Below are positions 43,110 through 54,348 of a DNA stretch of 64,000 nucleotides, in pieces; the first letter of the stretch is position 1; each line of letters starts with the position of its first letter. This stretch comes from Acanthosepion pharaonis (lineage: Eukaryota > Mollusca > Cephalopoda > Sepiida > Sepiidae): positions 1,665,001 to 1,729,000 of the forward strand of contig CAHIKZ030004725.1 in the NCBI GenBank assembly GCA_903632075.3. The letters run 5' to 3'. The notes beneath the pieces were generated by a model, which made no database searches, was not told where the DNA came from, and worked only from the letters and a program-made list of their open reading frames with translations. Position numbers and translations under genes: made by a program.

Positions 43110-43510
43110 TGGTTTATCAGGAAGGCGACTTCCTGATGTTATTGAAATGGATCGAGGTCGATCCCAGCATGCTGCACCTTTGGAAAGTGCCTGAAAACTA
43201 TACCAGGTGTTGACCCAAAACCATGTGAATGAAATTGGGTAGGTGAAACCTTTGGGGACCATCGATAGCTGTGCTAGCACGAAGTCATAAGTCATTGTGG
43301 CCGAGGGCTTGAGCGTGCTGGCCTTGTTCAAATTGTTGATCACGCTAGATAACACACTCTTTCCCAGAAACTGTAACTAACGTCTGCTCACTTATAATTT
43401 CAGTATAAACCACAGGTGGACTCTGTAGGTGTTGAGCAAACACAAATGTGCCTGCAGGAGCGTCTGCAATAGGGATTGGCTAGCCGCCTAGTAGACGGGT
43501 ATCCATGAAT
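43110..43510 (+). mobile_element. tRNA-type SINE, headless copy
   Basis: Colinear with 45545-45915: CCTGATGTTATTG, CCTTTGGAAAGTGCCTGAAA, TGTTGACCCAAA, GCACGAAGTCATAAGTCATTG, GTTGATCACGCTAGATAACA, AAACTGTAACTAA, TCTGCAATAGGGATT and TAGCCGCC. The tRNA head is missing. Confidence 0.8.
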
Positions 43511-43555
43511 ATGATTGGCCAGCTATTATTATTATGCATGCATGTATAAAACAGG

Positions 43556-43558
<3 letters not shown>

Positions 43559-43618
<60 letters not shown>
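43559..43618. repeat. (TA)n microsatellite
   Basis: About 29 units. The following 43620-43850 shares GCTCTACTTT.GTAT(C/T)GAGCACT with the reverse strand of 42395-42430. Confidence 0.9.
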
Positions 43619-43620
<2 letters not shown>

Positions 43621-43847
43621 AAATATAGTACTTTGATTCAGTTTAATTCAAATAATTATATTGAAGTTTTCAGCTCTTGTTTTGAAACATGAGAACTCTT
43701 ATGTAGCGTGTTGGAATCATATTTTTAAATAAATAATTATATTTATGCTCTACTTTTGTATCGAGCACTATTTTTAAAAAATAATAACAAAAATACTAAA
43801 GACCTTTGGATTATTTACCTAACCAGTTCCTTCCTATTTTCTATATA

Positions 43848-43852
<5 letters not shown>

Positions 43853-43903
<51 letters not shown>

Positions 43904-43957
43904 ACAAAAAAAACAAGAACAAAAAAAACAAGAACAAAAAAAACAAAAACAAAAAAA
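43853..43957. repeat. (CA)n(TA)n and A-rich repeats
   Basis: (CA)n 43853-43883, (TA)n to 43903, then AAAAAAACAAGAAC-type units to 43957. 43960-44290 is unrecognised. Confidence 0.9.
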
Positions 43958-44294
43958 GAGAAAGACATCTGGTGTCGCTAACATATCTGTTTCCAAATGC
44001 GTAGTTTGTGACCCAGCTAAGGTCATCAAAAGCGAGATATATCTTGAGATCTATATTGAATATATTATAACACCAGTTAGGCTCCCGTCTGCAGCTGCTA
44101 TTTAATTGGGGTAAAGTCTTTTCCAGCTTAAAGTCTTGAGCTCACAGGATTTTATTAGAATGTAAAACTACTATCACATATAGATATGACGGAAAAGAAC
44201 GTGCTCATGCATATAAATACACCGTACTATTAAAAGCATCGACAAAAGGATGCAAGAGCGTCCAGTCAGAAACCTTTGCAATTCTTTTTTCTAT

Positions 44295-44870
44295 TTATGT
44301 GCCATGTCCTTTCATGACATAGGTGATCATGGCTCTCCACCTTCTATCCCTTGCAGCTCTCAACAAGTTCCTTCCCTCTGCTTCCTCCTCCAGACCGTGT
44401 TCTGTCATCCACTTGCTTAAACACGCTAGGTATGTAACGCGTTGTTTTCCTTTGTCTCTCTTTCCCTCTATTCGACCTGTGAGTATCAGATTCTCTAGGC
44501 CCTCCCTTCTCATTACGTATCACAGAAATTTCATCTGTCTCTTCCTGATATTAAGTATAAGCCTTCTCGTTGTCTACAACCTCTCTAAGACCACATCGTT
44601 GCTCACACGCTCGGTCCATGATATCCTCAGTATCCTTCTGTAGAACCACGTCTATGTCGCTTTGAGTCTCTTCTTCATCTTTGAGGAAATCGTCCAACAT
44701 TCGCTGCCGTAAAGAAGGACAGATGTCACGTAAAAGCTCAGAATTCTTTTCTTTGTTACCAAAGAAATCCTGCTGTCTCGCAATACTCTGCCCAGCTTTT
44801 GGAATGCGTCCTTGGCCATCCCAATACGTCTACGGATCTCAGTGTCGCACTTACAGTCTTTGTGCTCGAA
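44295..44870 (-). mobile_element. LINE family B, longest C-terminal copy
   Basis: Reverse strand in order: EIRRRIGMAKDAFQKLGRVL, RDSRISLVTKKRILSFYVTS, VLLYGSECWTISSKMKKRL, a frame change, WFYRRILRISWTERVSN-like, RRLILNIRKRQMKF, then MRREGLENLILTGRIEGKRD, KGKQRVTYLACLSKWMTEHG and RRWRAMITYVMKGHGT with a stop. It covers the thumb to the C terminus of an EEP-type LINE polymerase. Two or three frame breaks only, so it is among the younger pieces here. Confidence 0.85.
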
Positions 44871-44924
44871 TTGGAAAATACAACAATAAAATGGCTGGTT
44901 GAGTTTCTATACCCTCCCACTCGA

Positions 44925-45004
44925 GACTGACAAATGGTGTGATTTGAACACGGGACTCACGGTTAAAATGCCAACGTTCTATCCACTCGGCCACATGCCA
45001 GTGC
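44925..45004 (-). mobile_element. tRNA-derived SINE head
   Basis: Reverse strand: A box TGGCCGAGTGGATAG (44995-44981) and B box GTGTTCAAATC (44951-44941 region), spaced as in a tRNA. It resembles the head of the SINE at 45473, but the body differs. Confidence 0.6.
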
Positions 45005-45472
45005 ACTTATAATGGCAATCATATTGACATATAATCCAACAATTGTTATTTTTTGTTTTCTTTTTAGAATAAGACGTACCTGATTTGATCAAATATGCCA
45101 CCAGTAATGGCGGTCATGTTAAAGGCTGTTCTTGTTGTTCTTCAGATGCTATCTATTCCCCCCGCCTTGGCTGCGTGTTCTCTGGGGATGATTCTATGAT
45201 AGAACGAGACCATTTAGTTGAAAATTCAGATAAAAGGAATAAATAAAACTAAACGCTAAATGAAGATAAATAAATGGGAGGGAAATACACAAGTAAAATC
45301 CCTGGTAACACTAAAAATCGAAAAGGTTCAGAAGATCATTTTCAAATATATTGAGGAGATTTCTATCTCTCAAATAAACGCAGCACATAATTATATCCAA
45401 CGTCCAACGAATGGACTCGATTCTAGGAGTGAAAAAAGAGACTGAATAATAATAATAATGATGATGTTGATG

Positions 45473-45915
45473 ATGATGATGGCCGAGTGGTTTGACGTTC
45501 TTTTGGTGAACATGATACACGGGTTCGAATCGCATCAGGGTCGATTTGCCAGAAAGGTGACCTTTTGATGTTATCGGTCTAGGAGAGGCAATCCTAGTGT
45601 GCGGCCCCTTTGGAAAGTTCCTGAAAACCCATACCACGAGTTGACCCAAGCCTTGTGAGTAAAACTGTGTAGACGGAACTCTTTGGGAGCTGTCGATGTT
45701 TGCGCTATCACGAAGTCACATGCCATCGTGACCGAGGGCGTGAACGTGTCAAACTGTTGATCACACTAGATAACGCGCCCTAAACCCCAAAACTGTAACT
45801 AAGTTTCACTTAGTATAGATGCAATATGAGTCAAAGATAGGCTCTGTTGGAGTTTAACAAGTACAAACGTGCCTGAGCAGGAGTCTGCAACAGGGATTTG
45901 CTATCCGCCTTAATT
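45473..45915 (+). mobile_element. tRNA-derived SINE, full-length copy
   Basis: tRNA-like head with A box TGGCCGAGTGG (45480-45490) and B box GGGTTCGAATC (45521-45531), followed by a body of about 370 bp shared with 43110-43510, and a 3' tail of AATAAT units. The body ends CTATCCGCCTTAA. Size and layout fit the tRNA SINEs of cephalopods, but I cannot assign a named family. Confidence 0.8.
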
Positions 45916-46009
45916 TAAATTTTTTTAATAATAATAATGATAATAAGGTACTTGCATTCACTGCTCTTATTATCTAAGAATGAGAAAAATAAGTCCATGG
46001 TAGTCTTGA

Positions 46010-46290
46010 ATGCAATCGCCCTGACGTCACACTTGTGCACATGAGGAGCCATGAATGGATCCTTGGGATAAAAACACTGTGAAGACGGAGAAGGGGAAAA
46101 TACAGAGGTACCAAGACCTAGCAGGGAAAATACAGAGGTACCAAGACCTAGCAGGGAAAATCAGCGAAAAGTACCAATGCTCATGTTGTTTCTTTTATGG
46201 TTGGCACATTGGAGACTATTTCCAATAGTCATTCTGTCTTGTATGACACTTTGGGGATACGTGACATCCTCGTGAATGTTCAGATGGTAT
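46010..46290 (+). mobile_element. LINE polymerase-tail remnant with a local duplication
   Basis: Frames give KTEKGKIQRYQDLAGKI and ISEKYQC, echoing the EK(I/V).KYQDL..E(I/V) block just before the C terminus of many CR1-like LINEs, then MTLWGYV- and RKVL-like positions. GGGAAAATACAGAGGTACCA..AGACCTAGCA is tandemly duplicated at 46097-46160. Confidence 0.55.
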
Positions 46291-46374
46291 CGCTGCATGG
46301 AAAAGCTAGCTTACTGAGTTAAGTGTTGTCTCTGTGAATAGGATACGACCCGAGATATGACCATTTTCACTCGG

Positions 46375-46467
46375 CCTAATTTATTAAAAATGCACATAAT
46401 TTTGATACAAGGAAAATGGTGTCTCTTTATTGTGTCCTAATTAACCGGAACTCATATAAGAAAAAGG

Positions 46468-46531
<64 letters not shown>

Positions 46532-46549
46532 AATATATATATGTGTGTG

Positions 46550-46596
<47 letters not shown>

Positions 46597-46992
46597 TAGC
46601 AGTAGAGTCCGGCGTTGCCCGGGGATGTAACAGTAAGAGATAGATCAAGTATCGACCATCATAAAGACTGAAAAATAAAATTGACAAAGATTATTGTTTA
46701 AGGTTGACGGACACGCATGTCTTAATTAGTTTTTTTTTTTTTTTTGTTTTTTATGAATTGGTCAAACCCAAACTCAAACAAAAACATTGTTTTTCAATCG
46801 TTATAAGTCTACCGATTGAATAGAATTTTATTATAAACAATTGTCTTGTAAATGGAATTTTTAAGCATTCTGAATGTAAAAATAAAAGAAAAAAGTGTGC
46901 AGGACAATAAGAAACACTACCTGCCAAAAAAAAAGTGAAGTTTTGTTGAAATCGGTTTGAAAATGTAGGAAATCCGATCCCATATATAAACG

Positions 46993-47061
<69 letters not shown>

Positions 47062-47279
47062 CCTGGGTTATATAAGTATAATTCGATATGAGTTGTCCCC
47101 CTTTCATTCTGGCGACAGAATCGTGTTTTATCGTGTTTTCAAATTGATTTCGTGCAAAAACAATTGTGTTTTTCCAATTTTTGGCACTGTCAGAACCACC
47201 GCAAGGTAATTTTACGTAGTCCTGTGAAGTTTTGTTGAAATCGGTTGAAAAATGTAGGAAATCCGATCCAATATATAAA

Positions 47280-47324
<45 letters not shown>

Positions 47325-47360
47325 ACACACACAATCTGCGTTTTATAATATGTATATTTG

Positions 47361-47409
<49 letters not shown>

Positions 47410-47495
47410 TCTTAAGGTTCCTAATTTATTAAAAACGGACATAATTTTGATACAAGCTAAATGGTGTATAATTATTGTGTCCTAATTAACCGAAA
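46375..47495. mobile_element. Composite (TA)n-bounded element between 75-bp direct repeats
   Basis: CCTAATTTATTAAAAA..CATAATTTTGATACAAG..TTGTGTCCTAATTAACCG occurs at 46375-46455 and 47420-47495. Between them: (TA)n/(TG)n 46471-46594, then CTAGCAGTAGAGTCCGGCGT, TGCCCGGGG (46596-46623), and two copies of a 3' module GAAGTTTTGTTGAAATCGGT..TAGGAAATCCGATC ending in (CA)n (46938-47060, 47226-47330), then (TA)n 47363-47405. The CCGGCGTTGCCCGGG start is found in dispersed repeats of many animals. A 219-codon reverse frame here is mainly (CA)n. Confidence 0.65.
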
Positions 47496-47499
47496 TCTA

Positions 47500-48465
47500 C
47501 TGTCATAGAAATTTGTATTCTTTGAAAGCATAAACCAGGGGAAATAGTTTTGGAGAATAAAGCCATCACCCCACGAGCCTCCCCATTTGTTTGGCTTTAC
47601 GAAGAAATGGACAAAGCAAAAAAAAAAAAAAAAATCAGTTTCCCCTGATTTGTCTTTTCCTATTTTGTTTTCTAAAACCTGATCTCCTATCATTTTGAAT
47701 ACACATGAAAAATTTGTGCGCGATCCATAAATTAAGTAAGAAATAAATAACATCAAAAACGCTAGGCGTAGTTGCGGTCTGGCAGCAAAATTTTTTTTAC
47801 ATTCTCTCCTATGTTCCATTCTTGAAATCCTTCCAAATCATACAGTTTTGAAATATTTCATCACACGAGGGAAACTTGTTTAGTGAAGAATAAAGAACAA
47901 TAACTCTTATAAACATTCAATACTCCATTTTCAATTAGTACAAAAAGATGTTACAGCGAGATAAATTTGCTTTCTATGACTAGCGCGAAAAAGTCAAAGT
48001 TTGCACTAAAAAAAGAAGTCCACGATTTATGCTATTTTCGAAATTTCCTGTTATCCGCCTTTATCGTGTGTCTATATCCTAAGTTCAACGAAATCCACTT
48101 TTATGTTTTATGTTGAGTCACGCAGAATCGTTCGTGACCCGATTCCGCACTTGGTAGCTTTGAGGCTACCTTCTAGGTCAACCTTCGGGGCTTCTAGGTC
48201 TTTTGACTTTCTGAGATGGCACATTGTTTGTAAAAAAGCTGCAAGCGTAGGGAGTTTAATGAATGCGACTCAAATGAAAAAAAAAAAAATAAAAAAATAA
48301 AAAAATGTAGTTTATGGATAACGTTCTGTAGCAGATCGAACGTATCAAAAAGGGTTTGCAAGGTTTGGTAATGAGCACTTCTTGAACGATGCTCTCTATT
48401 CAGCTAAATTAATTGAGGATTAATAAGAACAAATAAAGATATTCCTCTTCATTTAAATATCGTGT
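47500..48465. other. No recognised gene
   Basis: Includes an A15 run (47618) and a 65-codon frame at 48103-48300 (begins MFYVESRRIVRDPIPHLV) of unknown nature with a GGTAGCTTTGAGGCTACC hairpin in it. Confidence 0.35.
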
Positions 48466-48469
48466 TCTT

Positions 48470-48610
48470 TCAGGATGTGGGGATCATAGTTCTCCACAGC
48501 GTCCCCACCACCTGTTGCTTTAAGCCACTCTTACTCTTTTGCCTCTTCTCTTTGTCTCTGTGTGTTTTGTTCTACCATTCATTTAATCGAACTGCGTTAA
48601 GATTACTCAC
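48470..48610 (-). mobile_element. LINE family B tail remnant
   Basis: Reverse frames contain MVEQNTQRQREEAKE, LKATGGGDAVENYDPHI and LWRTMIPTS-like readings, parallel to the WMTEHG..LLRAARDRRWRAMITYV end of 44295-44520. Confidence 0.5.
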
Positions 48611-48642
48611 TCCATCCTCTTGATTTTCTGGCTATAAAGAAA

Positions 48643-48712
48643 ACAAAAGAACACTTAGAGAATGTCAAACTCCCAAGACATTGTGAGTGTTACATTCTCT
48701 AAGTCTTCTTTT
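48643..48712. repeat. Imperfect hairpin, 20-bp arms
   Basis: AAAAGAACACTTAGAGAATG and CATTCTCTAAGTCTTCTTTT, two mismatches, about 29-nt loop. Confidence 0.8.
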
Positions 48713-49025
48713 CTTCTTATTTAGAATAAATGTTTAGCTCTCTCTTTTTAAATTTTACCAGTAGTTTCTTTATAGTTTGTCTTTTTAAAACTCTCCTTGA
48801 CAGGCCTAAAAATTCAAATAAACTGTTACATAAAACAAAAATGGCAAAAGCGCTGGACCAACAACAGAAATAATAAATTTCTCACAATCAAACCAGTCCT
48901 AGGTGAATGGAAACAAATGTTTTAGAAAAGTGAAGACAAGACGAGGTAATATTATCTTGACTACACATACGCCACACCTACCTCACTTATTCCTACTTGC
49001 TGAAGAATAAAGATCAACCAATATA

Positions 49026-50725
49026 CAATGCTGTTCGATAAAAGTGACTCATCTGATTTTTTTTACTTAAAATTTTTTTCGCCTATTGTTTTTGGGGTCA
49101 AACTAACTTTTAATCTTCCCGACCGCCTAATAAAAAAGTTTACTCACTCCAAGGTATTCTATTGATAATTATAATTTTGGATATGAGATTTAGGGAAAAA
49201 TCTGTGCAAAAAAAGTGACCCACTTATTTCCTGCAACTAGTAATCAATAGAAACATAACCGAACAGCTTTAAATAAAGAATAATAGAGGTATACTTTATT
49301 TATAATAGGTTATATTGTTCGAAATATTTAATAATCTATGGGTCCTCCTTTATTTTGAATAACCTTTTCAACCCTTTTTGGCATTGACTTGATTATGTTC
49401 TGGCAAATCTCATCTCCAAGCATTGAATTCCATTCGGATATGAAATTTACAATCAAATCCTCTCTGTTGCTCAACTGCTTTCTCGAGAGCCTGTACTTTA
49501 TAATGCTCCATAAGTTTTCAAATGGGGTTGAGGTCAGGAGATTGGGGCGGCCATGTCATAACACTCATCTGCTTCTCATCAAAGTATTCCTTCATCAATT
49601 TCGATTTGTGACAGGGAGCATTATCCCGCATAAAAATGAGCTTGGTGGGGTCGATTTGCACCCTTTCAGCAGAAGGTAGCAGACAAGACTCTAAAATTCT
49701 CTTGTATTGCTTGCTCCTGAGGGTCTTTTCAATAGGTTTTAAGAAACCAGTTCCATGAAAAGAAAAGCATCCCCAGAATATTATACTGAACGGATGCTTG
49801 ACAGTACTTAATGCTAAATTGAAAGAGCTTTCAAAGCTTCTTCTTCGGATTTTAGATCGCTTATCCTTTGAATTTAGCTCAACTTTCGTTTCATCGGAGA
49901 AGAGAACATTCTTCCAGTCTTCTACGGTGAAATTTTTGTAATAGTGAGCCCATTCAAGTCTCTTGGTTTTGTTGACTTTGCTTATTAGCGGCTTAAACCT
50001 TCGTGTACAAGATTTGTAGTCTTGCCGACGGACTGTTGAAGTGGCAAGAATAACACCTTGCTCTTCGCTTAGAATGGCTGCAATTTCTTGACTAGTTATA
50101 GTCCTATTCTTCGCAACTTCTCTATTGATTACCCTGCCAGTTCTATCATCAATCTTTTTCTATCGTCCCCTTGTTTCCTTCCTTGGAGCAGGAGTGGCAT
50201 CATTATGTGCCCTAAGCACTCGAGAGACAGTTGATTGCGAGGTTATAGCAATTTCTGCAATTTCTCTCGTAGTTTTGCCTGCTTTTGAGAGGGCAATAAT
50301 AGATGTCTAAGTGGTTCTGAATGGCTATTTCAATCTGTTTTTATACTGTATGAGGCTTTCTGGAATATTCTGGAATACTCTAGATTTAATTTAAGCTGTT
50401 TTAGAATTCTCTAGAATATTGTTCTGAGTGTATTGTAAAATAGTTTTCAATATTTTGTCAAAAGCTCTTTAAATTTACCAGTTTAATCATTAGAATGCGA
50501 TATCTGAATCACATTGTTTGCACAGAGTTTTTTTCCTGAATCTCATTTATATCCAAATTTATAATTATCAATCGAATACCTTAGGGTGAATAAACTTTTT
50601 CCCTAGGTGGTCGGGAAGGGGTCTTTATATTAGTAGGATTAAAAATTATTTTAACCCCCAAAACAATAGTCAAAAAATATTTTTAGTAAAAAAATCAGGT
50701 GAGTCATTTTTATCGAACAGCACTG
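49026..50725. mobile_element. Tc1-type DNA transposon, nearly complete
   Basis: Ends CAATGCTGTTCGATAAAAGT (left) and, reversed, CAGTGCTGTTCGATAAAAAT (right). TA at 49024-49025 and 50726-50727. The inverted repeats extend about 220-235 bp on each side and share AAGGTATTCTATTGATAATT-type blocks and CTGTGCAAA. An inner direct repeat of the end core (AAAAAAAGTGACCCACTTAT, 49210-49230) suggests an IR/DR arrangement. 1700 bp. The transposase lies on the reverse strand. Confidence 0.95.
49328..50306 (-). pseudogene. Tc1 transposase, DD34E, two inactivating lesions
   Basis: The reverse frame from 50306 reads SIIALSKAGKTTREIAEIAI then SQSTVSRVLRAHN (helix-turn-helix), then a linker with KETRGR and a TAG stop at 50160-50162. 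The catalytic core follows: first Asp in NVLFSDETKVEL, FWGCFSFHGTG, second Asp in FMRDNAPCHKS, and WPPQSPDLNPI. A single extra base near 49520 breaks the frame just before the catalytic Glu (ENLWSIIKYR). Exactly 34 residues separate the second Asp and the Glu. The C terminus NIIKSMPKRVEKVIQNKGG ends at 49328. The N-terminal start codon is lost. Confidence 0.92.
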
Positions 50726-51174
50726 TATACAACATGCCAAACTGCACTTAGAGTGAAACACATTTTAACTGAATGTACGCGCTTAGCCCCTGTAAGACAT
50801 AAATACTACAAGAAAAGCAATTTGATAAAACTATTTGAAAATAATAAAACTGTCAACATAATGCCCTACCTTAAATAAACGTATAATGCCTATAATGGGC
50901 CATCTACAAACTATATATCTATAAATTATATATTTACCCTGAAAATTGTGTACAAAATATCTATAATTGGAGCTGTAAAATTGCTTACAAAATATATATA
51001 GTTGAATCATAAAATTGTGTCCAAAATATATATAGTTGAATCATAAAATTGTGTCCAAAATATATATAGTTGAATCATAAAATTACGTACAAAATATGTA
51101 GATTTCGATATTAAATAACCCATAGAGGTGTTGATATACCACTAAACAATAATAACCAAACCAAAGCTTCCTCT

Positions 51175-51960
51175 TCACTTGAAAATAATCAGTGTAATAT
51201 GACTCGAGTGACAGCATACTCAAAATGTTGAAATCAAACATTGAAAATCATTTGCTTCAAATTGATTCTGTTAGTCTTTTTTATGTGTGGCTTCCATATA
51301 ACTTCGATAAAGAAAAGTTACTGGATTGTAATTCCATGAGCTATTGGCTATTTAGGCATAACGAAAATGTCCCACTTTTGTGAAAAAAAAAATCGCATTT
51401 CCTGCCTGAATAAATTAGGAATTTAAAAAAAATTCTGTTTCCTTTGTAATTCTTTCATGTTGGAAGAAAATAAAAAAAATATCTGTTACACTGCAAAGTA
51501 TGAATAATGCTTAATCAAAAACTTCAAGTAAAAAATGGTTCGTTGTTGGAATATGGAGGAAAAAAATAGGCCGAGCGTGTCTTTGTGTTAAACGAAAACT
51601 TGTCATGCGGTTCATCCGGTAAAATCCCAAGAGGTAAGTAGAAACTCGATATCTTTGTTAAAAAAAATGTGTTTGCAAGACGCTCCCGTTACAGATCCGC
51701 CATGTTGTCTAGGCAGAACCAAAAACGAGACAAACATCCGGTTAGCATTAAAATTTAAAAAAAAAAAGCTAGAAAAGTAACACACAGAGAGGAACAGCTA
51801 ATGGCTCGATTAGTAGAGAAGTGGCCAAGAGTTATGAGGTTTCAACGCGACACCTGGGGGTTTGGCATTTATATAACAAAGAAGTCTGATGTTTTAAAAA
51901 TTAAAAAATAATCTCATTCGCTTTTGTTTAAAAACTAATTGATCATAAATTATGTGGTCC
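51175..51960. other. No recognised gene
   Basis: AT-rich, without domain-bearing frames. Confidence 0.4.
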
Positions 51961-51964
51961 AAAA

Positions 51965-52370
51965 GCCAGTCTCGGTAGAAAGTTAATGAATGAGGTTGTT
52001 GTATGAACATAAGAGGAGGTAAGAAGTTCAGATTATGTAGGAAAGATAACGGTTGACACTAGACTTGAAGAGGTTACTTTTGCAGCTATCGGGGAAGCAT
52101 TCACTCGGGAGTTTTTTCGACAAAGTAGTTGTTCTTTGGAAGAAGTTGTTCAAATGGAACTTCCTCCTCATTAACGGAACACAAGGGGAATGGGAGATGA
52201 TTCGTCCCATTCTACGCGGCACGGTGGGTCTTAGCTGTGAAGGTCTGAAATGGTGGAACTAATGAATGTAAGTCGCCAGAACATTTGCCAAGGAAATAAC
52301 AATAGAGTAACGAGAGACTTACGACATTTTGTCTGTGGGAAATGGGTTAGAGAGAGGAATATAATTCATC
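51965..52370 (-). mobile_element. LINE family A C-terminal fragment
   Basis: Reverse frame: MPRRMGRIISHSPCVPLMRR, KFHLNNFFQRTTTLSKKLPS and ECFPDSCKSNLFKSSVNRYL. Plus-strand markers as in the other antisense copies. Confidence 0.75.
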
Positions 52371-52417
52371 ATGCACAAGGCCGTGTAGACACTGTTGAAC
52401 TCTATCGGGGTAGAAGA

Positions 52418-52700
52418 ATTTAGAAGGAACCGGAAACCCGGACGATAGGTCGTTTGAACAGGAGTAGAGGTTTCCTTGTTTAGGTTTGGATTTCCGGTTC
52501 CTTCTAAAGTTTCTTCAGTTCTTTACTCCTAACGACTGCTTCTGGACTCTGAACTTTTATTCACTATTTATTTCATTTTATTATGTTTAACCCTCATCCA
52601 CCAATAAGAGTAGATAGGTTCGCCTATCGTCCGGTTCACACTCCTCCCTGGTCTTTTGAACAGGTGTAGAGGTTTATACTTTGTTTCCTCTTTTAAGAAT
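52418..52700. repeat. Inverted and direct short repeats
   Basis: TTTAGAAGGAACCGGAAA (52420-52437) and its perfect inverse near 52489-52506. CGGACGATAGG near 52442 is inverted at 52630-52644. TTTGAACAGG(A/T)GTAGAGGTTT occurs at 52452 and 52656. It may be the relic of a foldback or LTR element. Confidence 0.6.
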
Positions 52701-52949
52701 AGTAATGTTGATTATTGGAATTCATTCCGTATATACCAATTATATAATAATAATAATAATAAACTTTTCTAAAATTTCTTGTAATTTTTATCAGACACTA
52801 AAATTTGATGAAAACAAATTAAACTTTGTTAAGCAATAAAAATGTAAATTGAAAATGATTTAAGAAATTTCTGGTCAATACTACATACAGAATCAATTTC
52901 ATTCCACACCATGTGTCATCTACTATAAATGATAAATATTTTTAAACTA

Positions 52950-53300
52950 TTGTTCACCTAATACAAAGCCCCAAGAGCCATTCAAGGAAGAGGGTAACTG
53001 AATGACACGTAGAAAAAGATAACTGTTATCCTTATAGTTAAAGAAGTTAAGTTTGTTGTGATCAGGGAAGCATCCGCTCGGGAGTCTGTTCCATAAAGTA
53101 CCTGTTCTTAGGAAGAGGCTGTCCGAATGGGGCTTCCTTCTAACTAGTGCAATACGAAAAGGAGGCTGATTATTCGTCACAGATTACATAGCATGGTGGT
53201 ACGTAGCTGTGAAGGTCTGAACTGGTAGAACTAATGAAAATGGAAATAGTAATGGAGTAGCGTAAGGCTTGCGACGTTTTGCCTGAGCGACTTGTGCTCG
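52950..53300 (-). mobile_element. LINE family A C-terminal fragment
   Basis: Reverse frame: FRIALVRRKPHSDSLFLRTG, TLWNRLPSGCFPDHNKLNFF. Diverged from the copies at 21.5 and 22.1 kb. Confidence 0.7.
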
Positions 53301-53304
53301 TTTA

Positions 53305-53685
53305 CCATTACTGTACGTCAGGGTGTCCATATCGCTATTTACTAAGTTTAACTTTCTTATTCCGGGTAACTAGTGGTATGAGTAAATAAGTCTAGGGTTT
53401 CTTCTGGGCGTGGGCGATCATGACTCTCTCGAATTTCATATCCTTTTATTCTTTAGTAAAGCCAAAGTATTAGCCTGAAGAACATATGTTTTTAAAAAGC
53501 TTCGGTAGATCACGACTTTAATGTGAATATCATGAATGGCACCAAACCCGTTCAAAAATATCTAGACTGTCATTTGTATGAAACTGCTTTCTAAGATTAA
53601 TGCTTAAAAAAGAGCGAGTGAAGGTTGTTGGAAAAGATCATCTTTGAACAATGAGGACTGACGCTACATAATCACAAAGATCTGT
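53305..53685. other. No recognised gene
   Basis: Nothing recognised. Confidence 0.35.
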
Positions 53686-53689
53686 ACCA

Positions 53690-54030
53690 AATAACAGAAA
53701 TCGCATCACTTGGGCGTCCTGGGTATGGCGATAAACTATATCCGCGTCTTGGGTATGGCGATAAACCACACCCGCGTCCTGAGTAAGACGATAAACTACG
53801 TCCAACAGCAAGGTTTCTGATATGTTTTGGAAAAAATAATATTGCCAGCTGTACGTTTTTAAAAAAATAGTATTACCAACTATACGTTTTTTTTGAAAGA
53901 ATAGTGCTGCCGGCTATACGTTTTTGAAAAAATGATGTTACCAGCTATACATTTTTGAGAAAAAATATATTAACAAATAGATTTTTGACAAAACAAAAAT
54001 ATTACCAGAAAAAAAAAAACAAACAAAAAA
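53690..54030 (+). repeat. Two linked minisatellites shared with the 19.4-19.8 kb insert
   Basis: Three units of GCGTCCTGGGTATGGCGATA plus AACTA..TCC (53705-53800), then about six units of TTACCAGCTATACGTTTTTG plus AAAAAATA (53820-54010). The same two units occur in reverse orientation at 19795-19848 and 19335-19640, so they belong to one repeat family. Confidence 0.8.
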
Positions 54031-54286
54031 AAACGTTGTCGGCATTAAATGATCCATTTAATCCAGGGATTGTTTTAGCTAATTTGATAAAGTTAGCTGT
54101 GGCTATCACAAAGCTAGAACAGAAAAAGACACCCAGTGAGAATCCTACTCGTTCGATATAATCAATAAGATGTATCAGGTAACCATGGGTTTATGACAGT
54201 TTACTAAACTTAACGTAGTCTGGCAGTTGGTCACAACCGTGGAGCTCTAGAGTGAAAGTGGCGTCCTTTCCTAATTGTCTTTTTAT

Positions 54287-54304
54287 TCTTTCTTTTTTTC
54301 TTTT

Positions 54305-54348
<44 letters not shown>

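Larger units (their letters stand above)
48820..51170 (+). mobile_element. I-clade LINE 3' end, split by a Tc1 element
   Basis: Left part (to 49025) encodes NNRNNKFLTIKPVLGEWKQM and TYATPTSLIPTC..IKINQ; right part (from 50726) encodes TTCQTALRVKHILTECTRLA and PVRHKYYKKSNLIKLFENNK. Removing 49026-50725 plus one TA joins them in frame (DQPIY then TTCQTAL). The 3' UTR (50880-51170) contains AAATTGTGT(A/C)CAAAATAT(A/C)TATAGTTGAAT repeated four times, and ends CCAAACCAAA. This is the same family as 18989-19849. Confidence 0.85.

Noticed and set aside
45473..45545. Functional tRNA gene
   Set aside because: A and B boxes are good, but the cloverleaf acceptor stem does not close, and a long SINE body shared with 43110-43510 follows.
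46751..47410. 219-codon reverse frame
   Set aside because: Made of (CA)n and (TA)n plus repeat 3' modules; no domain.
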